A stretch of 44,610 nucleotides of DNA from Nonomuraea longispora (GTDB taxonomy: Bacteria; Actinomycetota; Actinomycetes; Streptosporangiales; Streptosporangiaceae). The stretch is taken from contig NZ_SMJZ01000058.1 of the NCBI RefSeq assembly GCF_004348345.1, positions 1 to 44,610 of the forward strand, written 5' to 3'. Both the position numbers and the translations under genes were made by a program. Position 1 is the first letter of the stretch; each line of letters opens with the position of its first letter. The notes beneath the pieces are model-generated. The model ran no database searches and was not told the origin of the DNA. It was given only the letters and a program-made list of their open reading frames with translations. Shown piece after piece: positions 23,019 to 31,213 of this stretch.

Positions 23019-23803
23019 CGAGGCTGGCAGCCGGCACACCACAGGATCAGCCGTTCCTGTGGGCCAGCCCCCATTTCCCCGCGGCTGATGCGGGTGCCGC
23101 ATCGGCGACAGGGCATCCCCGCCCTGCCGTAGACCCACGTCCGGCTCGCCGGGCGGCGATCACCTGTGGTGACCGTGCCCGCAGGCGCTTGATGATGTGC
23201 GTTGGCGGCCATGATGCGCTGCGCCAGTGACACGAGCCCCTCCAGATCTTCGACCTCTCCGACTGTCCGCCACGGCCAGATCCCGCGTAGAAACAGGGTT
23301 TCGGCTCGATAGATCGTGCCGATCCCGGCCACGTTGCGCTGATCGAGCAGCGCCTCCCCGATGGGCCGGCCGGGCGCCGCTCGCAGTCTCCGCGCGGCCT
23401 CCTCCGGATCCCAGTCCGGACCCAGCAGGTCCGGGCCGAGGTGCCCGACCAGCCGTGCCTCCTCATCCGTCCTGACGAGATCCACCATGCCGAGCCTGCG
23501 CCCCACCGCCTGCCAGCGCTCGTTGGCGAGGATCAGCCTGACCAGGTCGCCGGGCGGTGTACGCCGTCCGGCGGGCGTCACCAGCCAGCTCCCGTCCATC
23601 CGCAGGTGGGTGTGCACGGTCAGGTCGCCCTCCACACGGGTCAGCAGGTGCTTGCCCCGTGACACCGTGGTGACGACAGCGCGCCCGGTCAGGTCGGCGG
23701 TGGCGTGCCTGGGCACACGGAAGTCCGACCTGGTGAGCACGCGCCCGTCCAGGGCGCCGCGCAGGCGGCCGGCCGTACGGTGGACGGCGTCTCCTTCGGG
23801 CAT
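23015..23803 (-). CDS. nei: DNA glycosylase/AP lyase of the Fpg/Nei family (endonuclease VIII type)
   Basis: The enzyme removes oxidised bases and nicks the abasic site. The 262-residue product starts [20 protein letters not shown], with catalytic Pro2 and Glu3 exposed after methionine removal. It has the conserved lysine in VSRGKHLL, the helix-two-turn-helix segment [20 protein letters not shown], and a C-terminal zinc finger with four cysteines ([10 protein letters not shown] and LWCAGC). The MPEGD start and the zinc finger point to the actinobacterial Nei2 group rather than Fpg (MPELPE). In many actinobacteria lhr lies immediately beside nei; here 20 kb intervenes. A TAGACT box lies just upstream. 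Confidence 0.92.
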   Translation of the reverse strand: MPEGDAVHRTAGRLRGALDGRVLTRSDFRVPRHATADLTGRAVVTTVSRGKHLLTRVEGDLTVHTHLRMDGSWLVTPAGRRTPPGDLVRLILANERWQAVGRRLGMVDLVRTDEEARLVGHLGPDLLGPDWDPEEAARRLRAAPGRPIGEALLDQRNVAGIGTIYRAETLFLRGIWPWRTVGEVEDLEGLVSLAQRIMAANAHHQAPAGTVTTGDRRPASRTWVYGRAGMPCRRCGTRISRGEMGAGPQERLILWCAGCQPR

Positions 23804-23809
23804 GCTTCC

Positions 23810-23815
23810 AGTCTA
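23810..23815 (-). promoter_or_regulatory. Putative -10 element of nei
   Basis: On the minus strand TAGACT lies 6 bases before the nei ATG, matching the TANNNT pattern and suggesting a leaderless or nearly leaderless transcript. No -35 box is evident. Confidence 0.4.
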
Positions 23816-23908
23816 GGAAGCGTCCGTTCCATCCCCTCCGCCCCATAATGAGATCGGGGTCCGGACGTGGCGGGAGGCAACTGCGGCATCTCAGAATCTC
23901 GGGTTTAC

Positions 23909-23947
23909 GTGACCGGCCACCTCGACCCTGTCGAGGTGGCCGGTCAC
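23909..23947. terminator. Long perfect hairpin upstream of nei
   Basis: An 18-bp perfect inverted repeat, starting GTGACCGGCCACCTCGAC, closes a 3-base loop (CCT). It has no T-run. It lies between the tetR stop and the nei start, so on the minus strand it would stop tetR transcription before nei. It could also mark the left junction of the accessory block. Confidence 0.6.
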
Positions 23948-24018
23948 CGGGCGGCTGGGCTCCGGCGTCTACACAGGGCGCGCGCCCGGCGGCTGGGCCG
24001 TGGTCATCCGGCTTGCTG

Positions 24019-24226
24019 CCGCCGGAGCTGGATCCCGCACCCTTCCTGCACGCGATGGAGCCTTTGCGCGGGCTCTCCGCGGTCAGCACCGCTCAGGTCC
24101 TGACCACGGGATTGCTGGACGACCGGGCGTACGTCGTCAGCGAGTTCGTCGACGGCCCGACGTTGCGGGAGAGCGGCGGCGGCCCGCCGAGCTGGAGGAG
24201 GTCGTGCTCTGGTTCACCGGTATGTA
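24019..24226 (+). pseudogene. Fragment of a Hanks-type Ser/Thr protein kinase N-lobe
   Basis: The plus strand reads FLHAMEPLRGLSAVSTAQVL, then TTGLLDDRAYVVSEFVDGPT, then LRE. This is the stretch of actinomycete Ser/Thr kinases that runs from helix C through the hinge, with the V-S-E-F/Y-V-x-G-P segment. The reading then shifts frame to give AELEEVVLWFTGM and stops at 24225-24227, overlapping the end of tetR. The glycine-rich loop, catalytic loop and DFG are missing, so this is a relic. Confidence 0.55.
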
Positions 24227-24795
24227 GCGACCCACTCGTCCACCAGGGCGCAGAGCTGGTCCAGTGCCTCCTCGACGCGCTCGCGGTCACCGGTGGTGAG
24301 CAGGTCGAGCTGCAGCCCGGTGTAGGCCGAGTTGGCCAGCGTGGAGATGCGCAGCGCGTCGGCCCGGGGCACTCCCCGCTCGCGCAGCAGCCCCGCCACG
24401 AACTCCGACCGGTCCGCCAGCAGCCGGGGTACGTGGCCGCGCAGGCGCCCACCGGCCGCCAGGCCCTCGATCTCGTGCACGAGCCGGGCGGTGGGCAGGT
24501 TGTCCTCCGAGGACTGCCAGTCCCAGGTGTGCCGGATGATCGTGCCCACGCTGTCGGAGCCCGTCCATCCGGGCAGCGAGCGCAGCCAGGCGCGGTGCCG
24601 CTCGTCCAGGCGCTCCATGGTGGCCGACAGGAGCTCCTCCTTGTCGGCGAAGTGGTGCGTCAGCACGCGTGTGGACTTGCCCAGATGCTCGGCGAGCGGT
24701 CGCATCGACAGGGTCGAGAGGCCGTGCCCCGCCAGATAGTCGACGATCTGGTCGAGCAGTTCGGCGCGGCGGTTCGGGTCGGCGGTCCTGGCCAT
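24214..24795 (-). CDS. TetR-family transcriptional regulator of the MFS exporter
   Basis: The 193-residue product has an N-terminal TetR helix-turn-helix (LLDQIVDYLAGHGLSTLSMR, then PLAEHLGKSTRVLTHHFADK, residues 13-57) and a helical ligand-binding domain. It is divergent from an MFS transporter gene with an 80-bp shared promoter. A 21-bp near-palindrome there (24828-24848) is the likely operator. By analogy with such pairs it should repress the exporter until a small lipophilic ligand binds. The ligand is unknown. Confidence 0.88.
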   Translation of the reverse strand: MARTADPNRRAELLDQIVDYLAGHGLSTLSMRPLAEHLGKSTRVLTHHFADKEELLSATMERLDERHRAWLRSLPGWTGSDSVGTIIRHTWDWQSSEDNLPTARLVHEIEGLAAGGRLRGHVPRLLADRSEFVAGLLRERGVPRADALRISTLANSAYTGLQLDLLTTGDRERVEEALDQLCALVDEWVATYR

Positions 24796-24827
24796 GGGAA
24801 TCCCTTTGACGTCATCGAGGTGACGAC

Positions 24828-24848
24828 TGTTACCCTATCTGGGAAACA
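24828..24848. promoter_or_regulatory. Candidate TetR operator
   Basis: TGTTACCC-N5-GGGAAACA is an inverted repeat with a single mismatch. A further copy of the left arm, ACTGTTACC, recurs 23 bp away (24826 and 24849). The site overlaps the expected promoters of both divergent genes. Confidence 0.5.
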
Positions 24849-24875
24849 ACTGTTACCTTAATCAAGGGGATACCC

Positions 24876-26057
24876 ATGTCCGTTGACGTGCGGCAGCGTG
24901 CCCGCATGCCCGCGTGGCTGCTCGCGCTGGCGTTCACCACGTTCGTCTTCGCCACCGACGACTACGTGATCGCGGGCGTGCTGCCGGCGATCTCCGCCGA
25001 CCTCGGCGTCAGCGAGGCGGCGGGCGGGCAACTGGTCACCGTGTTCTCGCTGGCGTTCGCGCTGGGAGCGCCCGTCGCGTCCGTGGTGAGCGCCACCTGG
25101 CCCAGGCGGGGGCTGATCACCGGCGCCCTGACGCTGTTCGTGGCCGCCAACTGGGCCTCCGCGTTCGCCGGCTCGTACGCCGTGCTCATGGGCCTGCGGG
25201 TGCTGGCGGCGCTCGCCGCGGCGGCCGTCGTGCCCGCGGCGTACGCCATCGCGACCTCCATGGCGCCCGAAGGGCGGCAGGGACGCTACCTGGCACTCGT
25301 GATGGGCGGCCTGACCGGATCCCTCATGCTGGGCGTGCCCATCGGCACATGGGTGGGAGGCGCGTTCGGCTGGCCGGCCACGTTCGGGGTCGGCGGGTTG
25401 CTGGGGCTCGGCGCGCTGGTGGCCACCAGGCTCACGCTGCCGGAGCCGCCGCCGGCCGAGGCCATGCCCATCGGGCGCCGGCTGGCCCCGCTCGCCCGGC
25501 CTCGGGTGCTGGCCGGCCTGCTCGGGATCGTGGCGATCGTGCTGGGCAGCATGATGCTGATGACGTATCTCGCGCCGTTCCTGCGGGACCTGGCCGGGGC
25601 CGGGCCCACCGAGCTCGGCTGGATCTTCTTCCTGGCCGGGCTGGCCGGGCTCGTGGGCGGGCAGCTCGGCGGGCGCGCCGCCGACCGGTGGGGCGCCGAC
25701 CGGGCGCTGATGATCGGGATCTCCGGGTTCACGGCGGTGATGGCGGCCTTCACCGCCTGCTGGCTCCTGCGGCCGATGGCGCTCCTCGCGCTCCTGCCGC
25801 TGCTCATGGTGTGGGCGGCCGTGTCGTGGTGGATCCCGCCGCCCGCGCAGACCCGGCTGCTCGCCATGGCGGGCCCGGCGGCGCCGCAGGCGCTCGCGCT
25901 CAACAGCAGCGCCGTCTATGTCGGGGTGTCGGGTGGCGGGGCGCTCGGCGGGCTCGTGCTCGACGCGCACGGCAGCGGCTGGCTGCCCGCCGCCGCGGCC
26001 GTGGCCGAACTCGTCGCGCTCGCCCTCTTCTGGACGGCGGCCAGGCTGCGCGCCTGA
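24876..26057 (+). CDS. MFS transporter (drug:H+ antiporter-1 type)
   Basis: The 393-residue protein has about twelve membrane segments and begins MSVDVRQRARMPAWLLALAF, with FATDDYVIAGVLPAISADLG in the first helix. It resembles the AraJ/CmlR-like DHA1 exporters (A-T-x-x-x-V-I-A-G-x-L-P). AAGGGG precedes the ATG. The divergent TetR regulator suggests inducible efflux of a toxic compound or sugar-like solute. The substrate cannot be deduced. Confidence 0.88.
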   Translation: MSVDVRQRARMPAWLLALAFTTFVFATDDYVIAGVLPAISADLGVSEAAGGQLVTVFSLAFALGAPVASVVSATWPRRGLITGALTLFVAANWASAFAGSYAVLMGLRVLAALAAAAVVPAAYAIATSMAPEGRQGRYLALVMGGLTGSLMLGVPIGTWVGGAFGWPATFGVGGLLGLGALVATRLTLPEPPPAEAMPIGRRLAPLARPRVLAGLLGIVAIVLGSMMLMTYLAPFLRDLAGAGPTELGWIFFLAGLAGLVGGQLGGRAADRWGADRALMIGISGFTAVMAAFTACWLLRPMALLALLPLLMVWAAVSWWIPPPAQTRLLAMAGPAAPQALALNSSAVYVGVSGGGALGGLVLDAHGSGWLPAAAAVAELVALALFWTAARLRA

Positions 26058-26084
26058 CGGATGAGCAGGCGGGCGAGAAGGCGG

Positions 26085-26534
26085 TCAGCCCCAGGCGGCG
26101 GGGTCGGAGGCGAGCAGGCGGATGCGCTCGGGCAGCGCGCCGGAGGCGACCTGCTCCAGCGTGACCTCCTCCAGGATGGAGCGCTCGGTGGCCCGCAGCG
26201 CGATCCACACCTGCTGCAGCGACTCCGCGGGCCCGCGGTAGCCGACGTGCTCGGGCCGCTCGCCGCGGACGTTGGCGAGTGGCCCGTCCACCGCCCTGAT
26301 CACATCGGCCAGGGAGATCTCGGCGGCGGAGCGGGCCAGCACATAGCCGCCCTCCGGCCCTCGCTGCCCGCGCACCAGCCCGGCGCGGCGCATCTGCAGC
26401 AGGATGTTCTCCAGATATTTGGGGGGCATGTCCTGCTCTTTGGCGAGCTCGCCCACAGTAGTCGGGCCGGCACCGGCTGCGGCGAGTTCGGCGGCGGCAC
26501 GGAGGGCGTAGTCGACACGAGCGGAAAGGCGCAT
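26085..26534 (-). CDS. Rrf2-family regulator without cysteines
   Basis: The 149-residue protein begins MRLSARVDYALRAAAELAAA and has the Rrf2 winged helix (TTVGELAKEQDMPPKYLENI, then RRAGLVRGQRGPEGGYVLAR). IscR, NsrR and RsrR bind an iron-sulfur cluster through three cysteines near residues 90-116. This protein has no cysteine anywhere, so it cannot sense through such a cluster. It converges on the MFS gene (27-bp gap) and is divergent from the first ROK gene. Target unknown; cysteine-free Rrf2 proteins such as CymR respond through partner proteins. Confidence 0.85.
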   Translation of the reverse strand: MRLSARVDYALRAAAELAAAGAGPTTVGELAKEQDMPPKYLENILLQMRRAGLVRGQRGPEGGYVLARSAAEISLADVIRAVDGPLANVRGERPEHVGYRGPAESLQQVWIALRATERSILEEVTLEQVASGALPERIRLLASDPAAWG

Positions 26535-26601
26535 GTTCCTGATTATCCCTCCTGGTCAACACCGGTAGGTCGCAAGGCCGTCAGAACGGGTGCCCGGCGC
26601 T

Positions 26602-26620
26602 AAACTTCTAACAACCTTTT
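26602..26620. promoter_or_regulatory. A/T-rich candidate ROK operator upstream of the first ROK gene
   Basis: AAACTTCTAACAACCTTTT stands out from the high-GC background and shares 13 of 19 positions, plus the exact heptamer CTAACAA, with the element at 32608-32626 upstream of the second ROK gene. It lies 24 bases before the GTG start. Confidence 0.4.
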
Positions 26621-26643
26621 CGATTGACGGGTGGGATTTCCGC

Positions 26644-27822
26644 GTGGAGCGACGCCCTGGTGTGCCCAGGCTGCTGAGGGAGATCAACGACCGGGCCGCG
26701 CTGGAGTTGCTGCTGGCCACCGGTCCCATGACGCGTGGGCAGATCGGCGACCTGACCGGCCTGTCCAAGGTCACGGCCTCGCAGACGCTGGCCAGGTTGG
26801 AGGAGCGCGGTCTGGTCGAGGTGGTCGGCGCCCAGGCCGGCGGGCGCGGCCCCAACGCCGCCCTCTACTCCGTGATCCCCTCCAGCGCGTACGTCGCCGG
26901 CCTGGAGGTCGGGCCCGAGCTGATCTCGGCCGTGGTCGCCGACATCCACGGCCACACCGTCGCCGAGGTCACCGTCGATCCCCGAGGTCACGACGACCCG
27001 GTCTCCGTGGTGCACGACGCGATCGCCAAGGCCTGCCGCAGCGCCAAGGTCAGCCTGGCCAGGCTGCGCGGCGTCGTGATCGGCACCCCCGGCGTGGTCG
27101 ACCCGCGCAGCGGCGACGTGCGCTTCGCGTTCGACCTGCCGGGCTGGCACGAGGGCATCCACGACGCGCTCGTCCGCGACCTGCGGCGCGAGGTGACCAT
27201 CGAGAACGACGTCAACCTCGCCGCCATCGCCGAGCGCGCCGACGGCGCGGCCAAGGGGATCGACGACTTCGTGCTGCTGTGGGCGAGCCGCGGCCTGGGC
27301 CTGGCCGTCATGCTCGGCGGCAAGCTGCACAGGGGGCGTTCGGGCAGCGCGGGCGAGATCGGCTACCTGCCGGTGCCCGGCGTGCCGCTGCCCGAGGACA
27401 TCCGCACCATGCCGGGGCGCCTGCCGTCGCTGGCGGGCGGCCTGCAGTCGCTGGTCAGCGCCGAGACGGTGACCGAGCTGGCCCGCGGCCACGGTTTCGC
27501 GGCCGGCAGCGCCGGCGAGTGCGTCCGGGTCGCCGTGGCGGCGGGCGCCGAGGGCGAGCCGCTGCTCTCCGAGATCGCCGACCGGCTCGCCCTGGGCGTG
27601 GCCGCCGTGTGCGTGATCCTCGACCCCGGCCTGGTGGTGCTGGCCGGGGAGGTCGGCGCGGGCGGCGCCGCGCTCACGTCCCGGGTGGAGGAGGCGGTGG
27701 CCCGCATCTGCCCCGTGCGCCCCCAGGTCGTCACCACGGCGGTGACCGGCCAGAACCCGGTGCTGCGCGGCGCCGTGCTGGCCGCACTCGACGAGGCCCG
27801 CGAGGCGCTGCTGGCGTCCTGA
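26644..27822 (+). CDS. ROK-family transcriptional regulator 1
   Basis: I chose the GTG at 26644 because the resulting N-terminus (MERRPGVPRLLREINDRAAL) aligns with that of the paralogue at 32674. The 392-residue protein has an N-terminal winged helix (MTRGQIGDLTGLSKVTASQT, then RLEERGLVEV; about residues 20-70) and a ROK domain. It shows the ROK sugar-kinase-like segments GVVIGTPGVVDPRSGDV, TIENDVNLAAIAE and AGEIGYLPV. The zinc-site C-x-C-G-x-x-G-C-x-E of glucokinases is absent. NagC/XylR-type proteins bind sugars or sugar phosphates. It converges with the NagZ gene (24-bp gap), so control of the hexosaminidase/ABC operon is plausible. Confidence 0.87.
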   Translation: MERRPGVPRLLREINDRAALELLLATGPMTRGQIGDLTGLSKVTASQTLARLEERGLVEVVGAQAGGRGPNAALYSVIPSSAYVAGLEVGPELISAVVADIHGHTVAEVTVDPRGHDDPVSVVHDAIAKACRSAKVSLARLRGVVIGTPGVVDPRSGDVRFAFDLPGWHEGIHDALVRDLRREVTIENDVNLAAIAERADGAAKGIDDFVLLWASRGLGLAVMLGGKLHRGRSGSAGEIGYLPVPGVPLPEDIRTMPGRLPSLAGGLQSLVSAETVTELARGHGFAAGSAGECVRVAVAAGAEGEPLLSEIADRLALGVAAVCVILDPGLVVLAGEVGAGGAALTSRVEEAVARICPVRPQVVTTAVTGQNPVLRGAVLAALDEAREALLAS

Positions 27823-27846
27823 GGGCCGGCCTTCCGGCGCGGGCCG

Positions 27847-29289
27847 TCAGCGTGCGCCGAGCAGCTCGACGGCGGCCTGGGCGTTGGGCCTGCCGGCCCC
27901 GTACGTCGCGATGTAGGCGCCGCTGCCGGGCCGCCACACGGGCAGCCCCATCTCGATGACCGTCGTGTCGCGGCGGGCCGCCACCAGCGCGGAGACCAGG
28001 TCCTGGCTGGCCTGGTGGCGGTGCGCGTCCTTGACGACGACGACCAGCGACCGGTTCGCGGCCTTGGCCAGCAGCACGGGGACGTCCGCCGCCTCGGGGC
28101 CGACCCTGACGATCTCCGCGTCGGGCAGCCACGGGCCCAGGCCCCACGGCACGTCGCCCACGGCGATCGTCGGCGGAGTGTCGACCTCGATCACCAGGGG
28201 CTCGACCAGGGGTTCCGGGGCGCCGGTCAGGCGTACGGCGCGGCGGGCGGCGTGCAGGCCGACGCCGTTCTGCTCGGCCGTCGGCTCGTGCGGCGCGCCG
28301 AACCAGGCACGCAGCGCCGCCACCCGCTCCGCGGCCTCCTCCAGGCGCTCCAGCGGCAGGCGGCCCTCGCGTACGGCGGTGACGACCCCCTCGACGATCG
28401 TCTGGATGTCGTCGTATGTGGGCAGCGGGCCGAGGCACAGCAGGTCGGCGCCGGCCGCCAGCGTCAGCACGGCGCCCCCGGCCAGGCCCACGCTCTTGGT
28501 GATGGCGTGCATGTCGAGCGCGTCGGTGACGACCACGCCGTCGTACCCGAGCTCGCCCCTCAGGAGCCCGGTCAGCGCGGCCCCGGACAGCGTGGCGGGG
28601 GCGTCGCCCGTCACCGCGGGCACCGCCACGTGCGCGGTCATCACCGACTTCGCCCCCGCGCCGATCGCCGCGCGGAAGGGGGCGAGTTCCCGCGCCCGCA
28701 GCACGTCCAGACCGACGTCCACGACGGGCACCGCGAGGTGCGAGTCCACCCGGGTGGCGCCGTGGCCGGGGAAGTGCTTGACGCAGGCGGCCACGCCGCC
28801 CGCCTGCAGGCCGCGTACGGCCGCCACCGTGTGCCTGGCGACCAGCTCCGCGTCCGTGCCGAACGATCTGGTGCCGATCACCGGGTTGTCGGCCTCGGTG
28901 TTGACGTCGGCGCTCGGCGCCATGTTGAGGTTGACGCCGCAGGCGGCCAGCTCGGCGGCGATCGCCATGTGCACGCGGCGGGTCAGCTCGACGTCGTCCA
29001 CCGCGCCGAGCGCCGCGTTCCCGGGGTACGGGCTGCCGACGTGGTACGCCAGCCGCGTCACGTCGCCGCCCTCCTCGTCGAGCGAGATGACGGGCTCACC
29101 GGCGGCGCGCAGAGCGGTGGTCAGCTCGCGCGCCTGGCCGGGCTCGGCGACGTTGAAGCCGAAGAGTGTGACACCGCCCAGACCGTGCTCCAGCTCGCGC
29201 AGCACCCACGCGGGCGCCGTGGTGCCCTGGAAGGCGGCGAGCAGTGTGCCGGCCGCGAGACGGCGCAGCCCCCGATCACTCTGACTCAT
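27847..29289 (-). CDS. nagZ: GH3 beta-N-acetylhexosaminidase (NagZ-like)
   Basis: The 480-residue protein has the GH3 N-terminal barrel and a C-terminal domain of about 100 residues. The NagZ signature KHFPGHGATRVDSH (171-184) provides the Asp182-His184 dyad used as acid/base by this GH3 subgroup, and Asp256 in VVVTDALDMHAI is the nucleophile. There is no signal peptide, so it acts in the cytoplasm on imported substrate, releasing terminal N-acetylglucosamine from chito-oligosaccharides or muropeptide saccharides. GAGGAG precedes the ATG. It is the last gene after the ABC genes (64-bp gap), which fits uptake followed by cleavage. Two ROK regulators flank the unit. Confidence 0.87.
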   Translation of the reverse strand: MSQSDRGLRRLAAGTLLAAFQGTTAPAWVLRELEHGLGGVTLFGFNVAEPGQARELTTALRAAGEPVISLDEEGGDVTRLAYHVGSPYPGNAALGAVDDVELTRRVHMAIAAELAACGVNLNMAPSADVNTEADNPVIGTRSFGTDAELVARHTVAAVRGLQAGGVAACVKHFPGHGATRVDSHLAVPVVDVGLDVLRARELAPFRAAIGAGAKSVMTAHVAVPAVTGDAPATLSGAALTGLLRGELGYDGVVVTDALDMHAITKSVGLAGGAVLTLAAGADLLCLGPLPTYDDIQTIVEGVVTAVREGRLPLERLEEAAERVAALRAWFGAPHEPTAEQNGVGLHAARRAVRLTGAPEPLVEPLVIEVDTPPTIAVGDVPWGLGPWLPDAEIVRVGPEAADVPVLLAKAANRSLVVVVKDAHRHQASQDLVSALVAARRDTTVIEMGLPVWRPGSGAYIATYGAGRPNAQAAVELLGAR

Positions 29290-29353
29290 GGCTCCTCATC
29301 AGTTCTCAGGCAGGGTGGAGTACGGCACGGTCGTGCCGTACGGATCGCGGATG

Positions 29354-30205
29354 TCAGCCCTTTACGGCCCCGGCGACCAGGCCGGTGACCATGCGGCGTT
29401 GCACGACAACGAAGAAGACGACGACGGGGATGGTCATCATCGTGGAGGTGGCCATGATGGCGCCCCAGTCGGTGCCCTTCTGCCCGAAGAAGTACTGCAG
29501 GGCGACGGGCATGGTGTACTTCGTCGGATCGCTGATCAGGTACAGCGACATGATGAGCTCGTTCCACGCGGTGATGAACGAGAAGATGCTGGTCGCGACG
29601 AGCCCGGGGGCCACCAGCGGGAAGAGCACCTTCCAGAAGGTGGTGAACCGGCCGGCCCCGTCGATCCAGGCGGCCTCCTCCAGCGACTTGGGCACCGCGG
29701 CGACGAACGTGCGCAACATCCAGATGCCGAACGGCAGGGTCAGCGCCACCTGGGTGACGATCAGGCCGAGCAACTGGTCGTAGAGGCCCAGCCGCTTGAC
29801 GCTCAGGAACAGCGGGATGACCAGCGCCTCGGCGGGGATCATCTGCACGATGAGCAGCAGGGCGAGGAACGGCGTGCGCCCCTTGAACCTGAACCTGGCC
29901 ACCGCCGTGGCCGAGAGCAGGGCGAAGACGGCGCCGATGACGATGGTGCCGAGCGCGACGATCGCGCTGTTGCGCAGGTAGAGCCAGATGGAGTGCCCGG
30001 CCACGCCCTCGCTCAGCACGCGCTGCACGTGCTCGAGGGTGAACTGCGTCGGGAACGGGATGAAGTCGGTGGTGAAGATCTGGTCGTTCGTCTTGAACGC
30101 GGTGGAGACCATCCAGTAGACGGGAAAGGTGGCCATCGCGAAGACCAGCACGCCGAGCGCGTTGAGGGTGGCCTTGCCCAGGCGTCTGCGGGCCAGCGGG
30201 GTCAT
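29354..30205 (-). CDS. Sugar ABC permease (MalG type) of the amino-sugar operon
   Basis: The 283-residue membrane protein starts MTPLARRRLGKATLNALGVL, has about six membrane helices, the EEAAWIDGAGRFTTFWKVLF loop and the C-terminal VTGLVAGAVKG of CUT1 permeases. Its ATG shares one base with the stop of the preceding permease (TGATG). It forms the channel with that partner. No ATPase gene is present; an MsiK-type ATPase elsewhere must energise it. Confidence 0.9.
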   Translation of the reverse strand: MTPLARRRLGKATLNALGVLVFAMATFPVYWMVSTAFKTNDQIFTTDFIPFPTQFTLEHVQRVLSEGVAGHSIWLYLRNSAIVALGTIVIGAVFALLSATAVARFRFKGRTPFLALLLIVQMIPAEALVIPLFLSVKRLGLYDQLLGLIVTQVALTLPFGIWMLRTFVAAVPKSLEEAAWIDGAGRFTTFWKVLFPLVAPGLVATSIFSFITAWNELIMSLYLISDPTKYTMPVALQYFFGQKGTDWGAIMATSTMMTIPVVVFFVVVQRRMVTGLVAGAVKG

Positions 30206-31209
30206 CACGTGTCCTCCTGCTTGAACATCTGCCGGATGTAGGCAGCCGTGACGATGAGCAGGATCACGGTCAGCACCAGGGCGATGGCCGCGCCCGAGCC
30301 CATCTTCGGTGGGGCCTTGAACGCCTCGGTCACCGCGTACATCGACAGGTTGTAGGCCTCCCTGTTGTTGGTGCCGGCCAGCACGTACAGCTGGGAGAAG
30401 ACCTTGAAGTCCCAGATGATGGAGAGCACGGTCAGTACCGCGAACACGGGCTTCAGCAGCGGGAACGTGATCCGCCAGAACGTCCGCCAGGGGGTGGCGC
30501 CGTCGACCTTGGCGGCCTCGTACAGCTCGGCGGGCACGCCCTTGAGGCCGGCCAGCACCGAGACGGCGATGAACGGGAAGCCCGCCCAGACCACGCAGAT
30601 GACCAGCACCATGTAGATGGACCAGGGGTCGTTGAGCCAGGGTTCGCCGGTCCAGTCGGCCCGGCCGAACAGGGCGGTGGAGAACCAGCCGGGCAGCAGA
30701 TTGAGCGCCCAGTTGACGATGCCCGCCTCGGCGTCGAACAACCAGCGCCAGATCACGCCCTGCGCCACGGGCGGCACCGCCCAGGCGAACATGATGCCGA
30801 TGATGACGAACAACGACATCTTCTTGCCGAGCCGGTGCAGCAGCACGCCGACGGCGGTGCCGAGGACGAGCGTGAGTGGCACCGCGATCACGGCGAACAT
30901 CACCGTGTTGCGGAGCGAGGACCAGAAGATGTCGTTGTCGACGAAGGCGGTGAAGTTGTCCAGCCCGACCCAGGTGGCCGGCTTCTTGCCGGAGATCTGG
31001 ACCAGGCCCACCTTCTGGAAGGCGATGATCGCCATCTGGATCAGCGGGTAGAGCAGCAGCGCGCCGATGACCAGCAGGCCGGGGACGAGCAGGACGTAGG
31101 GGATGGACCACGCGGGCAGCCCGCTGGCCTTGCGCGGCGGGTTCGGGCGGCGCGATCCCCGGGCTGGGGAGCGGTCCCCGCCCCGGGGAAGCGTTGACGT
31201 GTTCGTCAT
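30205..31209 (-). CDS. Sugar ABC permease (MalF type) of the amino-sugar operon
   Basis: The 334-residue protein starts MTNTSTLPRGGDRSPARGSR, a basic cytoplasmic tail, then has about six membrane helices. The loop YEAAKVDGATPWRTFWRITF matches the ATPase-contact motif of CUT1 permeases. It begins 4 bases after the binding-protein stop. Its neighbours suggest import of N-acetylglucosamine-containing sugars, but the permease itself does not show specificity. Confidence 0.9.
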   Translation of the reverse strand: MTNTSTLPRGGDRSPARGSRRPNPPRKASGLPAWSIPYVLLVPGLLVIGALLLYPLIQMAIIAFQKVGLVQISGKKPATWVGLDNFTAFVDNDIFWSSLRNTVMFAVIAVPLTLVLGTAVGVLLHRLGKKMSLFVIIGIMFAWAVPPVAQGVIWRWLFDAEAGIVNWALNLLPGWFSTALFGRADWTGEPWLNDPWSIYMVLVICVVWAGFPFIAVSVLAGLKGVPAELYEAAKVDGATPWRTFWRITFPLLKPVFAVLTVLSIIWDFKVFSQLYVLAGTNNREAYNLSMYAVTEAFKAPPKMGSGAAIALVLTVILLIVTAAYIRQMFKQEDT

Positions 31210-31213
31210 AGGC

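Noticed and set aside
26631..27959. Long plus-strand frame of 442 codons over the first ROK gene
   Set aside because: Arg/Gly/Pro-rich shadow of the ROK gene, which has clear domains in another frame.
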